NCBI GenBank assembly: GCA_947650365.1
Contig: CANTAL010000002.1
Location: 317,501-381,500, forward strand
Length of the DNA stretch: 64,000 bases
Origin: Chamaelirium japonicum
Lineage: Eukaryota > Streptophyta > Magnoliopsida > Liliales > Melanthiaceae
Reading direction: 5' to 3'
This document shows positions 37,381 to 49,324 of the stretch, in pieces (the first letter of the stretch is position 1; every line of letters starts with the position of its first letter). The position numbers and the translations under genes are program-made. The notes under the pieces were generated by a model that saw only the letters and a program-made list of their open reading frames with translations, had not been told where the DNA came from and ran no database searches.

Positions 37381-38970
37381 ACATATCGAGCCCAGTCGAC
37401 CAGTCGTAAGAAAACGGAGAGAGAAATGAAGATAGAGAAGAGAGAAGAAGAAATAAGAGAACGGAGATATAAACGAAGATATAAGGGAGAATAAGTCCTA
37501 CTCCAGTCCATTGGTCACGGGTATAGGTGTGAAGTAAGAAGGAATGTAAATTCCAAAACTCCATAGAAGAGAGAGAAAAAAAGAAAAGAGAATAGAGTGA
37601 TAAATAAAGAAAGAAAATAGAAGAAGTCCTACTCCAGTCCATTGGCCACGGATATAGGTGTGAAGTATGAAGGAATCTAAATTCCAAAACTTCACTTATG
37701 TCTTCGTTTCTCTCTCCGTTTTTATACGACTGGTCAGATGGGCTTGATATTTTTGTGCTGGTAACGTATTGTGAGATGGGAGAAAGGAAAAGCCGTTAAA
37801 CATTCCCCACCCTAAAGGGGGCGTATATTATTTATAGGGTAAGCTTACTTAGGGCCTAAGCAATCTATATGAAAGCCTAATCTATGGGAGAAGATAAAAG
37901 AGAACGGAGAAATAAGCAAAGAGAGAAGAGAGAAGAAGTCCTGCTCCACTCCATTGGCCACGGGTATAGGTGTGAAGTTAGAAGGAATCTAAATTCTAAA
38001 ACTCCACTTCTGCCTTTGTTTCTCTCTCCATTTTCTTGCGACTGGTCGGTTGGGCTCAACATGTTTGTGCTGATAATGTGTTGTGCGATAGGAGAAAGAG
38101 AGAGCCGTCAAACATTCCCCACCCCTGGGGGTCGTATATTATTTATAAGGTTAGCTTACTTTGGGCCTAAGCAAACCATAGGAAACCCTAATCCATATAA
38201 GAGATCAAGAAGAGAACAGAGAGATTTAATTGTATTATTGAGAAATAGAGTTTTGGAATTTAGGTTCCTTCTTACTTCATACCTATACCCGTGGTAAATG
38301 GACATGAACAGGACTTCTCTCTTTGTTTATCTCTCTGTTCTCTTCTCTCTTCTTCTCTCTTCTTACAACACGTTATCAGTATAAACATGTCGACCCCAAC
38401 CAACCAGTCACAAAAAAACAGAAAAAGAAACGAACACAGAAGAGAGAGAAGAAGAGAAAAAAGAACAAAGAGAACAAAAAGATAAATGAAGAGAGAAGAG
38501 AGAAAAAGACCTGCTTCAGTGCATTGGCCACGGGTATAGGTGTGAAGTAAAAAGAAATCTAAAATCCAAAACTCCACTTCTTATGAGAAGTGGAGTTTTG
38601 GAATTTAGATTCCTTTTTACTTTATACCTATACATGTGGCCAATGGACTGGAGCAGGACTTTTTTTCTCTTCTCTCTTCTCTCTTCGTTTATCTCTTTGT
38701 TTTCTTCTCTCTTCTTTTCTTTCTTCTGTCTTCATTTTATTCTTTATTTTCTTGTGACTGGTCAGCTGGGTTCGATATATTTGTGCTGATAACGTATTGT
38801 AAGATGGGAAAAAGAGAGAGCCGTCAAACGTGCCCTATCCTTAATGGGTTGTATATTATTTATAGGGTAAGCTTACTTAAAGCCTAAGTAATCTATAGGA
38901 AAGGGGTTGTATATTATTTATAGGGTAAACTTACTTAGGGCCTAAGCAATCTATAGGAAATCCTAATCCA

Positions 38971-39951
38971 TGGGAGAGGATCGACGATGGATATCTATCC
39001 TATCGAACGATCTTATAACTGTTGTAATATTTTAAATTTTTTTAAAGAAAAATATAAATTATTTTTAAAGTAAAAAATTCGGGTGTACCTCATCTTCCTT
39101 CTTTACTTCTTATTATTTAATTAATTTGATTAGTTTAATAAATTAAATTATTAAATAATTATATAATTAAATAAATATTTATTTACTTATTTAAATAAAT
39201 AACTAAATTATTTAAATAATTTATTTTTATTTAAATATTAAAATAAATAAATATTTATTTGATTATTTAAAAAAATATTAAGTTTTTTAAAAATTATTTT
39301 ATTATTTATATATTCAAATAATTAACTAATTATTTAAATAACAAGTAAATAGTTATTAAATTAGTTTTTATTTTATTACTTAATTAAATAATTAATTTTT
39401 TTATTTATTTTAATTAAAATTTCATAATTTGATAAAATATTTATTTATTAATTTAATTATTTAATTACATAATAATTTATTTCATTATTTTTTATTTAAC
39501 TATAAAATTATTTAATAATTATATTATTTATTTGTTTTTGTAAATTATCTATTTAATATATTTCTTCACTAAATAAGTTTTAAAATATTTAAATAACAGA
39601 CTAATTTTTTAATTATTTAATAATAAAAAAATATTTTAAGAAATACCATTTAAAATAAATAAAATAAATAAGTATATAATTAAACTATTTTTTTATTTAA
39701 TAATTTATATAATTAAATAGTTACCGAATTTAAATATTTAATAATTTAATAATAATAATAAATAAATAAATTTAATTAAATAACTATATAATTAAATAAT
39801 TAAATTAATTAATTATTTTATTAAAAATTTAAATATTAAATTATTTAAATTATTAAACTATTTAATAATTAAATAAATTATTAATTTAATTTTAAAAAAA
39901 TTAGTAACATTACTATGATATTCATAATAGCATTGACATAATAATATTGAG
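38971..39951 (-). repeat. AT-rich core module (minus orientation)
   Basis: Long AT-rich core of about 980 bp with the full border near 38,975-39,010 (GATCGACGATGGATATC, CGAACGATC) and the GATGAGGTACACCC border in complement near 39,080. It mirrors 17,881-18,754. No coding capacity. Confidence 0.78.
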
Positions 39952-42900
39952 AAGTGGAATTTTGGAATTTAGATTCCTTCTTACTTCACACCTTTACCCA
40001 TGGCTGATGGATTCAAACAAGACTTTTTCTCTCTTTATTTATCTTTCCGTTCTTTTCTCTCTTCTTATCTCTCTTCTGTGGAGTTTTGGAATTTAGATTC
40101 TTTCTTACTTCACACCTATACATATGGCCAATGGACTAGAGTAGGACTTGTTCTTTTTTCTCTCTACGTTTATCTCTTCGTTCTCTTCTCTCGTCTTCTC
40201 TCCTTTCTGTCTTCGTTTCCCTCTCTATTTTCTTGTGACAGGTCGGTTGGGCTTGAAATATTCATGCTAATAATTTATGAGATAGGAGAAAGAAAGAGCC
40301 GTCAAACATGCCTCACCCTAAAAGGGTCGTATATTATTTATAAGGTAAGCTTACTTAGGGCCTAAGCAATATATAGGAAACCCTAATCCATCGTAGAAGA
40401 GAGAAGAAAATGGAGAGATTTAATTATATTATTGAGAAGTGAAGTTTTGGAATTTTGATTCCTTCTTACTTAACAACTATACCCATGGCGAATGGACTGG
40501 AGCGAGACTTCTTCTCTCTTATCTCTTTATTTATCTCTCCGTTCTCTTCTCTCCTTTTTTCTTCTCTTTTTTCTATTTTTATTTCTCTCTCCGTATTTTT
40601 ATGACTGGTCCATTGGGCTCGATATGTTCGTGATGATAACATATTATGAGATGGGAGATTGCTTATTTATTTTATTTATTTTAATTAATATTTCTTTAAA
40701 TATTATAAAGTATATCGTTTTTTTAAATATTTAAATAGTATCATTTCTATATTATTATTTAAATATTTAATTATAAAACATTATATATTTATTAAATAAT
40801 TTATATAAATTTATAAGCACAAAAAATATTTTATTTCTCTTATTCTCTCTTTTTTTATCCCTCCATTCTCTTCTTCTCTCTATTTTGTCTTCGTTTCTTG
40901 CACCGTTTTCTTGTGACTGGTCAGCTAGGCTGAACATGTTCATGCTGATAATGTATTGTGAGAAGAGAGAGGAAGAGAGAATAGAACAGAAAGAACAATG
41001 AAGAGAGAAAAGAGAAGAAGTCTTACTCATGTCCATTCACCACGGGGTATAGGAGTGAAGTAAGAAGGAATCTAAATTCCAAAACTCCACTTCTCAATAA
41101 TATAATGAAATATCTCCGTTCTCTTCCCTATTCTCCCATTAATTAGGGTTTCTCATAGATTGCTTAGGCCCTAAGTAACCTTGCCCTATAAATAAATACG
41201 ATCCCTTTATAGTGGGGCATGTTTGATGGCTCTCTCTTTCTCCCATCTCACAATTTGTTATCAGTATGAACATGTCGAGCCCAGCCGACCAGTCGTAAGA
41301 AAACGAAGAGAGAAACGAAGACAGAAAAGAGAGAAGAAAAGAAAAGAGAACGGAGAGATAAACAAAGAGAAAAGAAAGAATCTAAATTCCAAAACTCTAC
41401 TTCTCAATAACATCATCTCAAAGTTATTATGATTATCATAGTAAATTCCAAAACTCTCTTTATTTTAATTAAATAATTAATTTAATTAAAAAAATTATAG
41501 TAACATCATCAATACGAAAAGAAAAGAAATCATGCTCCAGTCCATTGGCCATGGGTTACGTATAAAGTAAGAAGGAATCTAAAATACAAAACTCTACTTC
41601 TCAATATTTATATGATCCCTTTAGGGTGGGGCACATTTGATGGCTCTCTCTTTCTTCCACCTCATAATACGTTATCAGAATAAACATATTGAGCCCAGCC
41701 TACCAGTCAAGTGACGAACACAGAAGAGAGAGAAGAAGAGAGAAGAGAAAATGCAGAGAGAAAAGAAGAGAGAAAAGAATGAAGAGATAAACGAAGAGAG
41801 AAGAAGTCCTACTCTAGTTCATTAGCCATGAGTATAGGTGTGAAGTAAGATGGAATCTAAATTTAAAAACTCAACTTCTCAATATTTATACGACCCCTTT
41901 AGGGTGGTGCACATTTAACGGCTCTCTCTTTCTCCTATCTCACAACACGTTATCAGTATGAACATGTTGAGCCTAGCCGATCAGTTATAAGAAAACAAAG
42001 ATAGAGAAAAAATAGAAAAGAGAGAACAGGATAGAAGAGAACGGAGAGATAAACGAAGAGAAAAGAGAGAAGAAGTCCTACTATAGTCCATTGGCCACGG
42101 GTCTAGGTATAAACTAAGAAGTAATCTAAATTCCAAAACTCCACTTCTCAATAATATAATTAAATCTCTCCATTCTCTTCTCTCTTCTCCCATGGATTAG
42201 GGTTTCTCATAGACAGCTTAGACCCTAAGTAAGCTTACTCTATAAATAATAAATAATATACGACCCCTTTAGGGTGGTACATTTTTGATGGCTCTCTCTT
42301 TCTCCCATCTCATAACATGTTATCAGTACGAACATGTCAAGCCTAGCTAACCAGTCATAAGAAAACGGAGAAAGAAACGAAGACATAAGTGAAGTTTTGG
42401 ATTAGAGTAGGACATCTTCTTTCTTCTCTCTTTATTTATCTCTCTATTCTCTTCCCTCTTCTTCTCTCTCTTCTGTTGAGTTTTTGAATTTAGATTCTTT
42501 CTTACTTTACACCTATACCCGTGGCCAATGGATTGGAGCAAGACTTCTTCTCTCTTGTCTTTTTGTTTATCTCTCTGTTCACTTCTCTCTTCTTCTCTCT
42601 CTTCTGTCTTCGTTTCTCACTCTATTTTCTTATAACTGGTCGATTGGGCTCGATATATTCGTGCTAATAACGTGTTATGAGATAGGAGAAAGAGAGAGCC
42701 ATCACACGTGCCCTATCCTAAAGGGGTCGTATAAATATTAAGAAGTGGAGTTTTGGAATTTAGATTCTTTCTTACTTCATACTTAAACCTATGTCCAATG
42801 GATTGGAGCAGGACTTCTTTTCTCTTCTCTCTTCGTTTATCTCTCCATTCTCTTCTATCTTTTTCTCTTTCTTTTATCTTTGTTTCTCTCTTCGTTTTCT

Positions 42901-44310
42901 TTTAACTAGTCGGTTGGGCTCAATATGCTCGTGCTGAAAACGTATTGTGAGAAAAGAGAAGAGGACCTAAATAAATTAATATAAACCTCTTTAATTTTAA
43001 TAATTAAATAGAAGTCTGTCCTTTTCTTCTCTCTCTTCTATAGAGTTTTGGAATTAAGATTCCTTATTACTTCACACCTATACCTGTGGCCAATGGACTG
43101 GAGCAATACTTCTTTTCTCTTCTCTCTTCGTTAATCTCTATGTTCTCTTCTCGATTCTTCTCTCTCTTCTCCATTCTCCGTTCTCTTCTCTCTTCTTCTC
43201 TCTTTTCTATGGAGTTTTGGAATTTAGATTCCTTCTTACTTCACACCTATACCCTTGGCCAATGGATTGGAGCAAGACTACTTTTGCCCTTCTCTCTTCG
43301 TTTATCTTTCCGTTCTCTTCTCTCTTCTACCTAAATAATTTAATTAAATAACATAATTATTTAATTGAGGGAGAAACTAAGACAGAATAGAAAAAAGAAG
43401 AGAGAAGAGAATAGAGAGATAAATAAAGAGAGAAGAGAGAAGAAGTCCTGCTCCAGTCTATTAGCCATGGGTATAGGTGTGAAGTAAGAAGGAATTAAAA
43501 TTCTAAAACTACACAGAAGAGAGAAAAGAAGAGAAAAGATAACGGAAATATATATAAAGATATAAATAGAGTTTTGGAATTTAGATTTCTTCTTACTTCA
43601 TACCTATACCCGTAGACAATGGACTGGAGCAGGACTTCGTCTCTCTTCTCTCTTCATTTATCTCTCTGTTCTCTTCTCTTTTCTTCTCTCTTTTCTGTGG
43701 AGTTTTGGAATCTAGATTCCTTCTTACTTTACACCTATACCCATGGCCAATAGACTGGAGCAGGACTTCTTCTCTCTTCTCTCTTCGTTAATCTCTTCAT
43801 TCTCTTCTTTCTACTTCTCTCTCTTCGATCTTCGTTTCTCTCTCCGTTTTCTTATGACTGGTCGGTTGGGCTCGATATTTTCGTGCTGATAAATTATTAT
43901 AAGGTGGATGAAAGAAGAGAACGGAGAGATTTAATTATATTATTGAGATGTGGAGTTTTGGAATTTAGATTCTTTCTTACTTCACACCTATCCCCGTGGC
44001 CAATGGACTAGAGCAAGACTTCTTTTCTTTTCTCTCTTCGTTATTTTCTCTCCTCTTCTTTCTCTTATGTCTTCATTTCTCTCTCCGTTTTCTTATGACT
44101 GGTCGGCTGGGCTCGATATATTCGTGCTGATAACATGTTATGAGATGGAAAAAAGAAAGAGTCGTCAAACATGTCCCACCCTAAAAGGGTCATATATTAT
44201 TTATAGAGTAAGCTTACTTAGGGCCTAAGCAATCTATGGGAAAGGGGTCGTATATTATTTATAGGGTAACCTTACTTATGGCCTAAGCAATATATAGGAA
44301 ACCATAATCT
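39952..44310. repeat. Array block, mirror of the second 5.3 kb unit
   Basis: Gene-free family copies. Marker modules in reversed order are the type 2 AT module at 40,659-40,836, a small AT module at 41,405-41,520, TTTTAATAATTAAATAGAAG at about 42,990 and TTAATTAAATAACATAATTA at about 43,340. These match 13.4-17.9 kb. The 121-codon ORF at 40,000-40,365 is a repeat by-product. Confidence 0.8.
40659..40836 (-). repeat. Small AT-rich module (type 2), minus orientation
   Basis: Mirror partner of 16,977-17,153, with the same borders in complement. Confidence 0.75.
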
Positions 44311-45262
44311 ATGGGAGAGATCAGACGGTGGATAACCATCTCATAGAACAATCTTAGAACAGTTGTAATGTTTTAAATTATTTTACAGAAAAAAATAAAT
44401 TATTGTTAAAATAAAAAATTCATATTACCTCATCTTCTTTCTTTACTTCCTATTATTTAATTAATTATATTAGTTTAATAAATTAAATAATTAAATAATT
44501 AAAAAATTAAAAAATATTTAATTATTTATATAATTAAATAACTAAATTTTTTAAATAATTTTTTTATTATTTAAATATTAAAATAAATAAATATTTATTT
44601 AATTACTTCAAAAAATATTAAGTTATTTAAAAAAATATTTTATTATTTATATATTCAAATAATTAACTAATTATTTAAATAATAAGTAAATAGTTATATA
44701 ATTTATTTTAAATTTTATTACTTAATTAAATAATAAATTTTTTTATTAATTTCAATATATATTTTATAATATAATAAAATAATTATTTAATTATTTAATT
44801 GTATAATAATTTATTTTATTATTATTTATTTAACTATAAAATTATTTAATATTTAAATTATTTATTTATTTTAGTAAATAATATATTTAATATATTTCTT
44901 CACTAAATGAGTTTTTAAATATTTAAATAATTAACTAATTATTTAACTATTTAATAATAAAATAATATTTTAAAAAATAACTAATAAAGTAAAATAATTA
45001 AATAATTAAATAATTAAATCAATATTTCTTTATTTAATAATTTAATTAATTAAATCAGTACATAATTTAATTATTTAATAATATAATAAAATTTAAATAA
45101 TTTAAATAATTAAATAAGGTAAAAAAATTAATTATTTTACAAAAAATATAATTATTAATTTTTTTAAATAATTTAATAATTAAATAAATGATTAATTTAA
45201 TTAAAAAAAATTATAATAACATTACTATGATAATCATAATAATATTGAGATGATACTATTGA
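44311..45262 (-). repeat. AT-rich core module (minus orientation)
   Basis: AT-rich core of about 950 bp starting with GGGAGAGATCAGACGGTGGA and ending with ATTGAGATGATACTATTGAG. It mirrors 12,521-13,399 and directly repeats 38,971-39,951 at a spacing of about 5.3 kb. Confidence 0.8.
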
Positions 45263-48200
45263 GAAGTGGAGTTTTGAAATTTAGATTCCTTCTTACTGCA
45301 CACCTATACCCGTGGCCAATGGACTTGAGTAGGACTTCTTATCTCTTCTCTCTTCATTTATCATTCCGTTCTCTTCTCTCTTATTCTCTCTCTTCTATGG
45401 AGTTTTGGAATTTAGATTCCTTCTTACTTCACACCTATACCTATGGCGAATGGACTGGAGCAGGACTTCTTATCTTTTCTCTCTTCATTTATCTCTTCGT
45501 TCTTTTCTCTCTTCTTCTCTCTCTTCTATTTTCGTTTCTCTCACTATTTTCTTGTAATTGGTCGGCTAGGCTAGACATGTTCGTACTGATAACATATTAT
45601 GTGATTGGGGAAAAAGAGAGCCGTCATATGTGCCGCACCCTAAAGGGGTCATATATTATTTATAGAGTAAGCTTACTTAATCCTAAGTAATCTATAGGAA
45701 ACCCTAATCCATGGGAGAAGAGAGATGAGAATGGAGAGATTTAATTATATTATTAAAAAGTGTAGTTTTGGAATTTAGATTCCTTTTTACTTCACACCTA
45801 TACCCGTGGCGAATGGACTGGAGGAGGCCTTCTTCTCTCTTCTCTCTTTGTTTATCTCTCCATTCTCTTCTCTCTCCTTCTCTCTTTTCTGTTTTTGTTT
45901 TTCTTTTTGTTTTTTGGTGACTGGTCTGCTGGGCTCGACAAGTTCATACTGATAACATATTGTGAGATAAGAGATTACTTATTTATTTTATTTATTTTAA
46001 TTAATATTTCTTCAAATATTATAAAGAATATTGTTTCTTTAAATATTTAAATAGTATCATCTCAATGTTATTATTTAAATATTTAATTATAAAACATTAC
46101 ATAATTATTAAATAATTTATATAAATTTATGAGCACGAAGAATATTTTATTTCTCTTCTTCTCTCTTTACTTATCTCTCCATTCTCTTCTCTCTTCTTCT
46201 CTCTCTTTTGTCTTTGTTTCTCGCACTGTTTTCTTGTGACTGGTCAGCTGGGCTCGATATGTTCGTGCTGATAACGTGTTGTGAGAAGAGAGAAGAGAAC
46301 ATAGAGGTAAATAAAGAGAGAAGAGAGAAGTCTTACTCCAGTCCACTCACCAAGGGTATTGGTGTGAAGTAAGAAGGAATCTAAATTCCAAAACTCTACT
46401 TCTCAATAATATAATTAAATCTCTCCGTTCTCTTCTTTCTTTTCCTGTGGATCAGGGTTTCCTATAGATTACTAAGGCCCTAAGTAAGCATACCTTATAA
46501 ATAATATATGACCCCTTTAGGGTGGGGCATGTTTGACGGCTCTCTCTTTCTCCTAACTCACAATACGTTATCAGCACGAACATGTCGAGCCCAGCCAACC
46601 AGTCGCAAGAAAACGGAAAGAGAAACAAAGATAAAAGAGAGAAGAAAAAAGAAGAAAATAGAGAGACAAATAAAGAAAGAAAAGATAGGAAGTCATGCTC
46701 CAGTCTATTCACCATGGGAATAAGTGTGAAGTAAGAAGGAATCTAAATTCCAAAACTCCACTTCTCAATAGTATCATCTCAATATTATTATGATTATCAT
46801 AGTAAATTCCAAAACTCTCTTTATTTTAATTAAACGATTAATTTAATTAAAAAAATTATAGTAACATTATCAGTACGAAAAGAGAAAAAGTCCTGCTCCA
46901 GTCCATTAGCTACGGCTATAGGTATAGTAAGAAGGAATCTAAATTACAAAACTCCATTTCTCAATATTTATATGACACCTTTAGGGTGGGACACATTTGA
47001 TGGATCTTTCTTTCTTCTACCTCACAATAAGTTATCAGCACGAACATGTCGAGCACAGCCTACCAGTCATAAGAAAACGGAGAGAAAAACGAAGACAGAA
47101 GAGAGAGAAAAAGAGAGAAAAGAAAACGGAGAGAGAAACGAAGATAGAAGAGAGAGAAAAAGAGATAAGAGAACGAAAAGATAAACGAAGAGAGAAGAAG
47201 TCCTGCTCCAGGCCATTAGCTACGGATATAGATGTGAAGTAAGAAGGAATCTAAATTCCAATACTCAACTTCTCAATATTTATACGACCCCTTTAGGGTG
47301 GAGCACATTTGACGTCTCTCTCTTTCTCCTATCTCACAATACATTATGAGCATGAACATGTCGAGCCCAGCCGATCAGTCACAAGAAAACGCAGAGAGAA
47401 ATAAAGACAGAGGAGAAAGAACAAGAAAGAAGAGAACGGAGAGATAAATGAAGATAGAAGAGAGAAGAAGTCCTGCTCTAGTCCATTTACCACGGGTTTA
47501 GGTGTGAAGTAAGAAGTAATCTAAATTCCAAAACTCCACTTCTCAATAATATAATTTACACTCGCTATTCTCTTCTCTCTTTTCCCATGGATTAGGGTTC
47601 CCTATAGATTGCTTAGGCCCTAAGTATGCTTACCCTATAAATAATAAATAATTTATGACCCCTTTAGGGTGGGGCACGTTTGACGCTTTCTTTTTCTCTT
47701 ATCTCATAATACGTTATCCGCATGAATATGTCGAGCCCAGCTGACCAGTCGTAAGAAAACAGAGAGAGAAACGAGGCCAGAAGTGAAGTTTTGGAATTTA
47801 GATTCCTTCTTACTTCATACCTATACCATGGCCAAAGGATTGGAGTAGGACTTCTTCTTTCTTCTCTCTTCATTTATCTCTTCATTCTCTTCTCTCTTCT
47901 TTTCTTTCTTCTATGGAATTTTTGAATTTAGATTCCTTCTTACTTCATACCTATACCCGTGGCCAATAGACTTGAGTAGGACTTCTTCTTTATTGTCTCT
48001 TCGTTTATCTCTTTGTCCTCTTCTCTCTTCTATTTTTGTTTCTCTCTCTGTTTTTTTATGACTGGTCGGTTGGGCATGACATGTTCATGTTGATAACGTG
48101 TTATGACATGGGAGAAATAGAGCGCCGGCACACGTGCCGCACCCTAAAGGGGTCGTATAAATATTGAGAAGTGGAGTTTTGGAATTTAGATTCCTTTTTA

Positions 48201-49324
48201 CTTCACACCTATACCCATGGCGAATGGACTGGAGCAGGACTTCTAATCTCTTATCTCTTCGTTTATCTCTCCGTTCTTTTCTCTCTTTTTCTCTCTCTTC
48301 TGTCTCTATTTCTCTCTTCGTTTTCTTGTGACTAGTTGGTTGGGCTCGACATGTTCGTCCTGATAATATATTATGAGAAGAGAGAAGAGAACCTAAATAA
48401 AATAATATAAATATCTCTAGGTTTAATAATTAAATAGAAGTCTGTTCTTATCTTCTTTCTCTTTTGTGGAGTTTTGGAATTTAGATTCCTTATTACTTCA
48501 CACTTATACCCGTGGCCAATGGATTGGAGCAGGACTTCTTCTATCTTCTCTTTCTGTTTATCTTTATGTTCTCTTCTCTATTCTTCTTTCTCTTCTCTAT
48601 TCTCTTCTCTCTTCTTCTCTCTCATCTGTAGAGTTTTGGAATTTAAATTCCTTCTTACTCCACACCTATACTCGTGGCCAATGGACTGGAGCAGGACTTC
48701 TTCTCCCATTCTCTCTTTGTTTATCTCTCCGTTCTGTTCTCTCTTCTACCTAAATAATTTAATTAAATAATATAATTATTTAATTAAAAGAAAAACGAAG
48801 ACAAAAAAGAGAAGAGAATAAAGAGATAAACGAAGAGAGAAGATAGTAGAAGTCTTACTCCAGTCTATTCACCACTGGTATAGGTGTAAAGTAAGAAGGA
48901 ATCTAAATTCAAAAACTCTACTTCTTAATATTTATATGACCTCTTTAGGGGGCAACACGTGTGATGGCCCTCTCTTTCTCCCAACTCACAACACGTTATC
49001 AACACGAACATGTCGTGCCCAGGCGAGACAAGAAAACGGAGATAGAAACGATTACAGAAGAGAGAGAAGAAGAGAGAAGAGGACAGAGAGAAAAACGAAG
49101 AGAAAAGAGAGAAGAAGTCCTGATGCAGTCCATTGGCCACGGGTATATATGTGAAGTAAGAAGGAATCTAAATTCTAAAACTCCACTTCTCAATAATATA
49201 ATTAATCTCACCATTCTCTTCTCTCTTCTCGCATGGATTAGAGTTTCCTATAGATTGCTTAGGCCCTAAGTAAGCTTACCCTATAAATAATATATGACCT
49301 CTTTAGGGTGGGGTATGTTTGATG
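45263..49324. repeat. Array block, mirror of the first 5.3 kb unit
   Basis: Gene-free family copies matching 8.5-12.5 kb in reverse complement, including the rare variants GCCGGCACACGTGCCGC near 48,125 and GTGCCCAGGCGAGACAAG near 49,014. It ends at the copia target TGATG. The 146-codon ORF at 45,250-45,690 spans CT tracts and is not considered a gene. Confidence 0.8.
45974..46150 (-). repeat. Small AT-rich module (type 2), minus orientation
   Basis: Mirror partner of 11,641-11,817 and direct duplicate of 40,659-40,836. Confidence 0.75.

Larger units (their letters stand above)
32921..38970. repeat. Array block mirroring 18.8-24.3 kb
   Basis: Gene-free block of family copies. The two members of the 3.4 kb direct duplication start near 34,740 and 38,190; both show GAGAAATRGAGTTTTGG followed by TTTAGGTTCCTTCTTAC. 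A core border joined to ordinary family sequence at about 35,975 mirrors the same junction at 21,240. The ORFs of 129 and 137 codons in this block are repeat by-products. Confidence 0.8.

Noticed and set aside
1-49324. About a hundred ORFs of 60-146 codons, many with strings like LSLFSSLLS or REKREERRE.
   Set aside because: They read through CT or GA tracts and recur wherever the repeat recurs, often on both strands of the same bases. They have no domains and no start context, and their lengths follow the repeat period.
1-49324. Regularly spaced repeats reminiscent of a CRISPR array or a classical satellite.
   Set aside because: Copies alternate in strand, vary in length and contain promoter- and primer-site-like parts. 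There is no fixed short repeat with unique spacers and no constant monomer length, and the genome is that of a plant.
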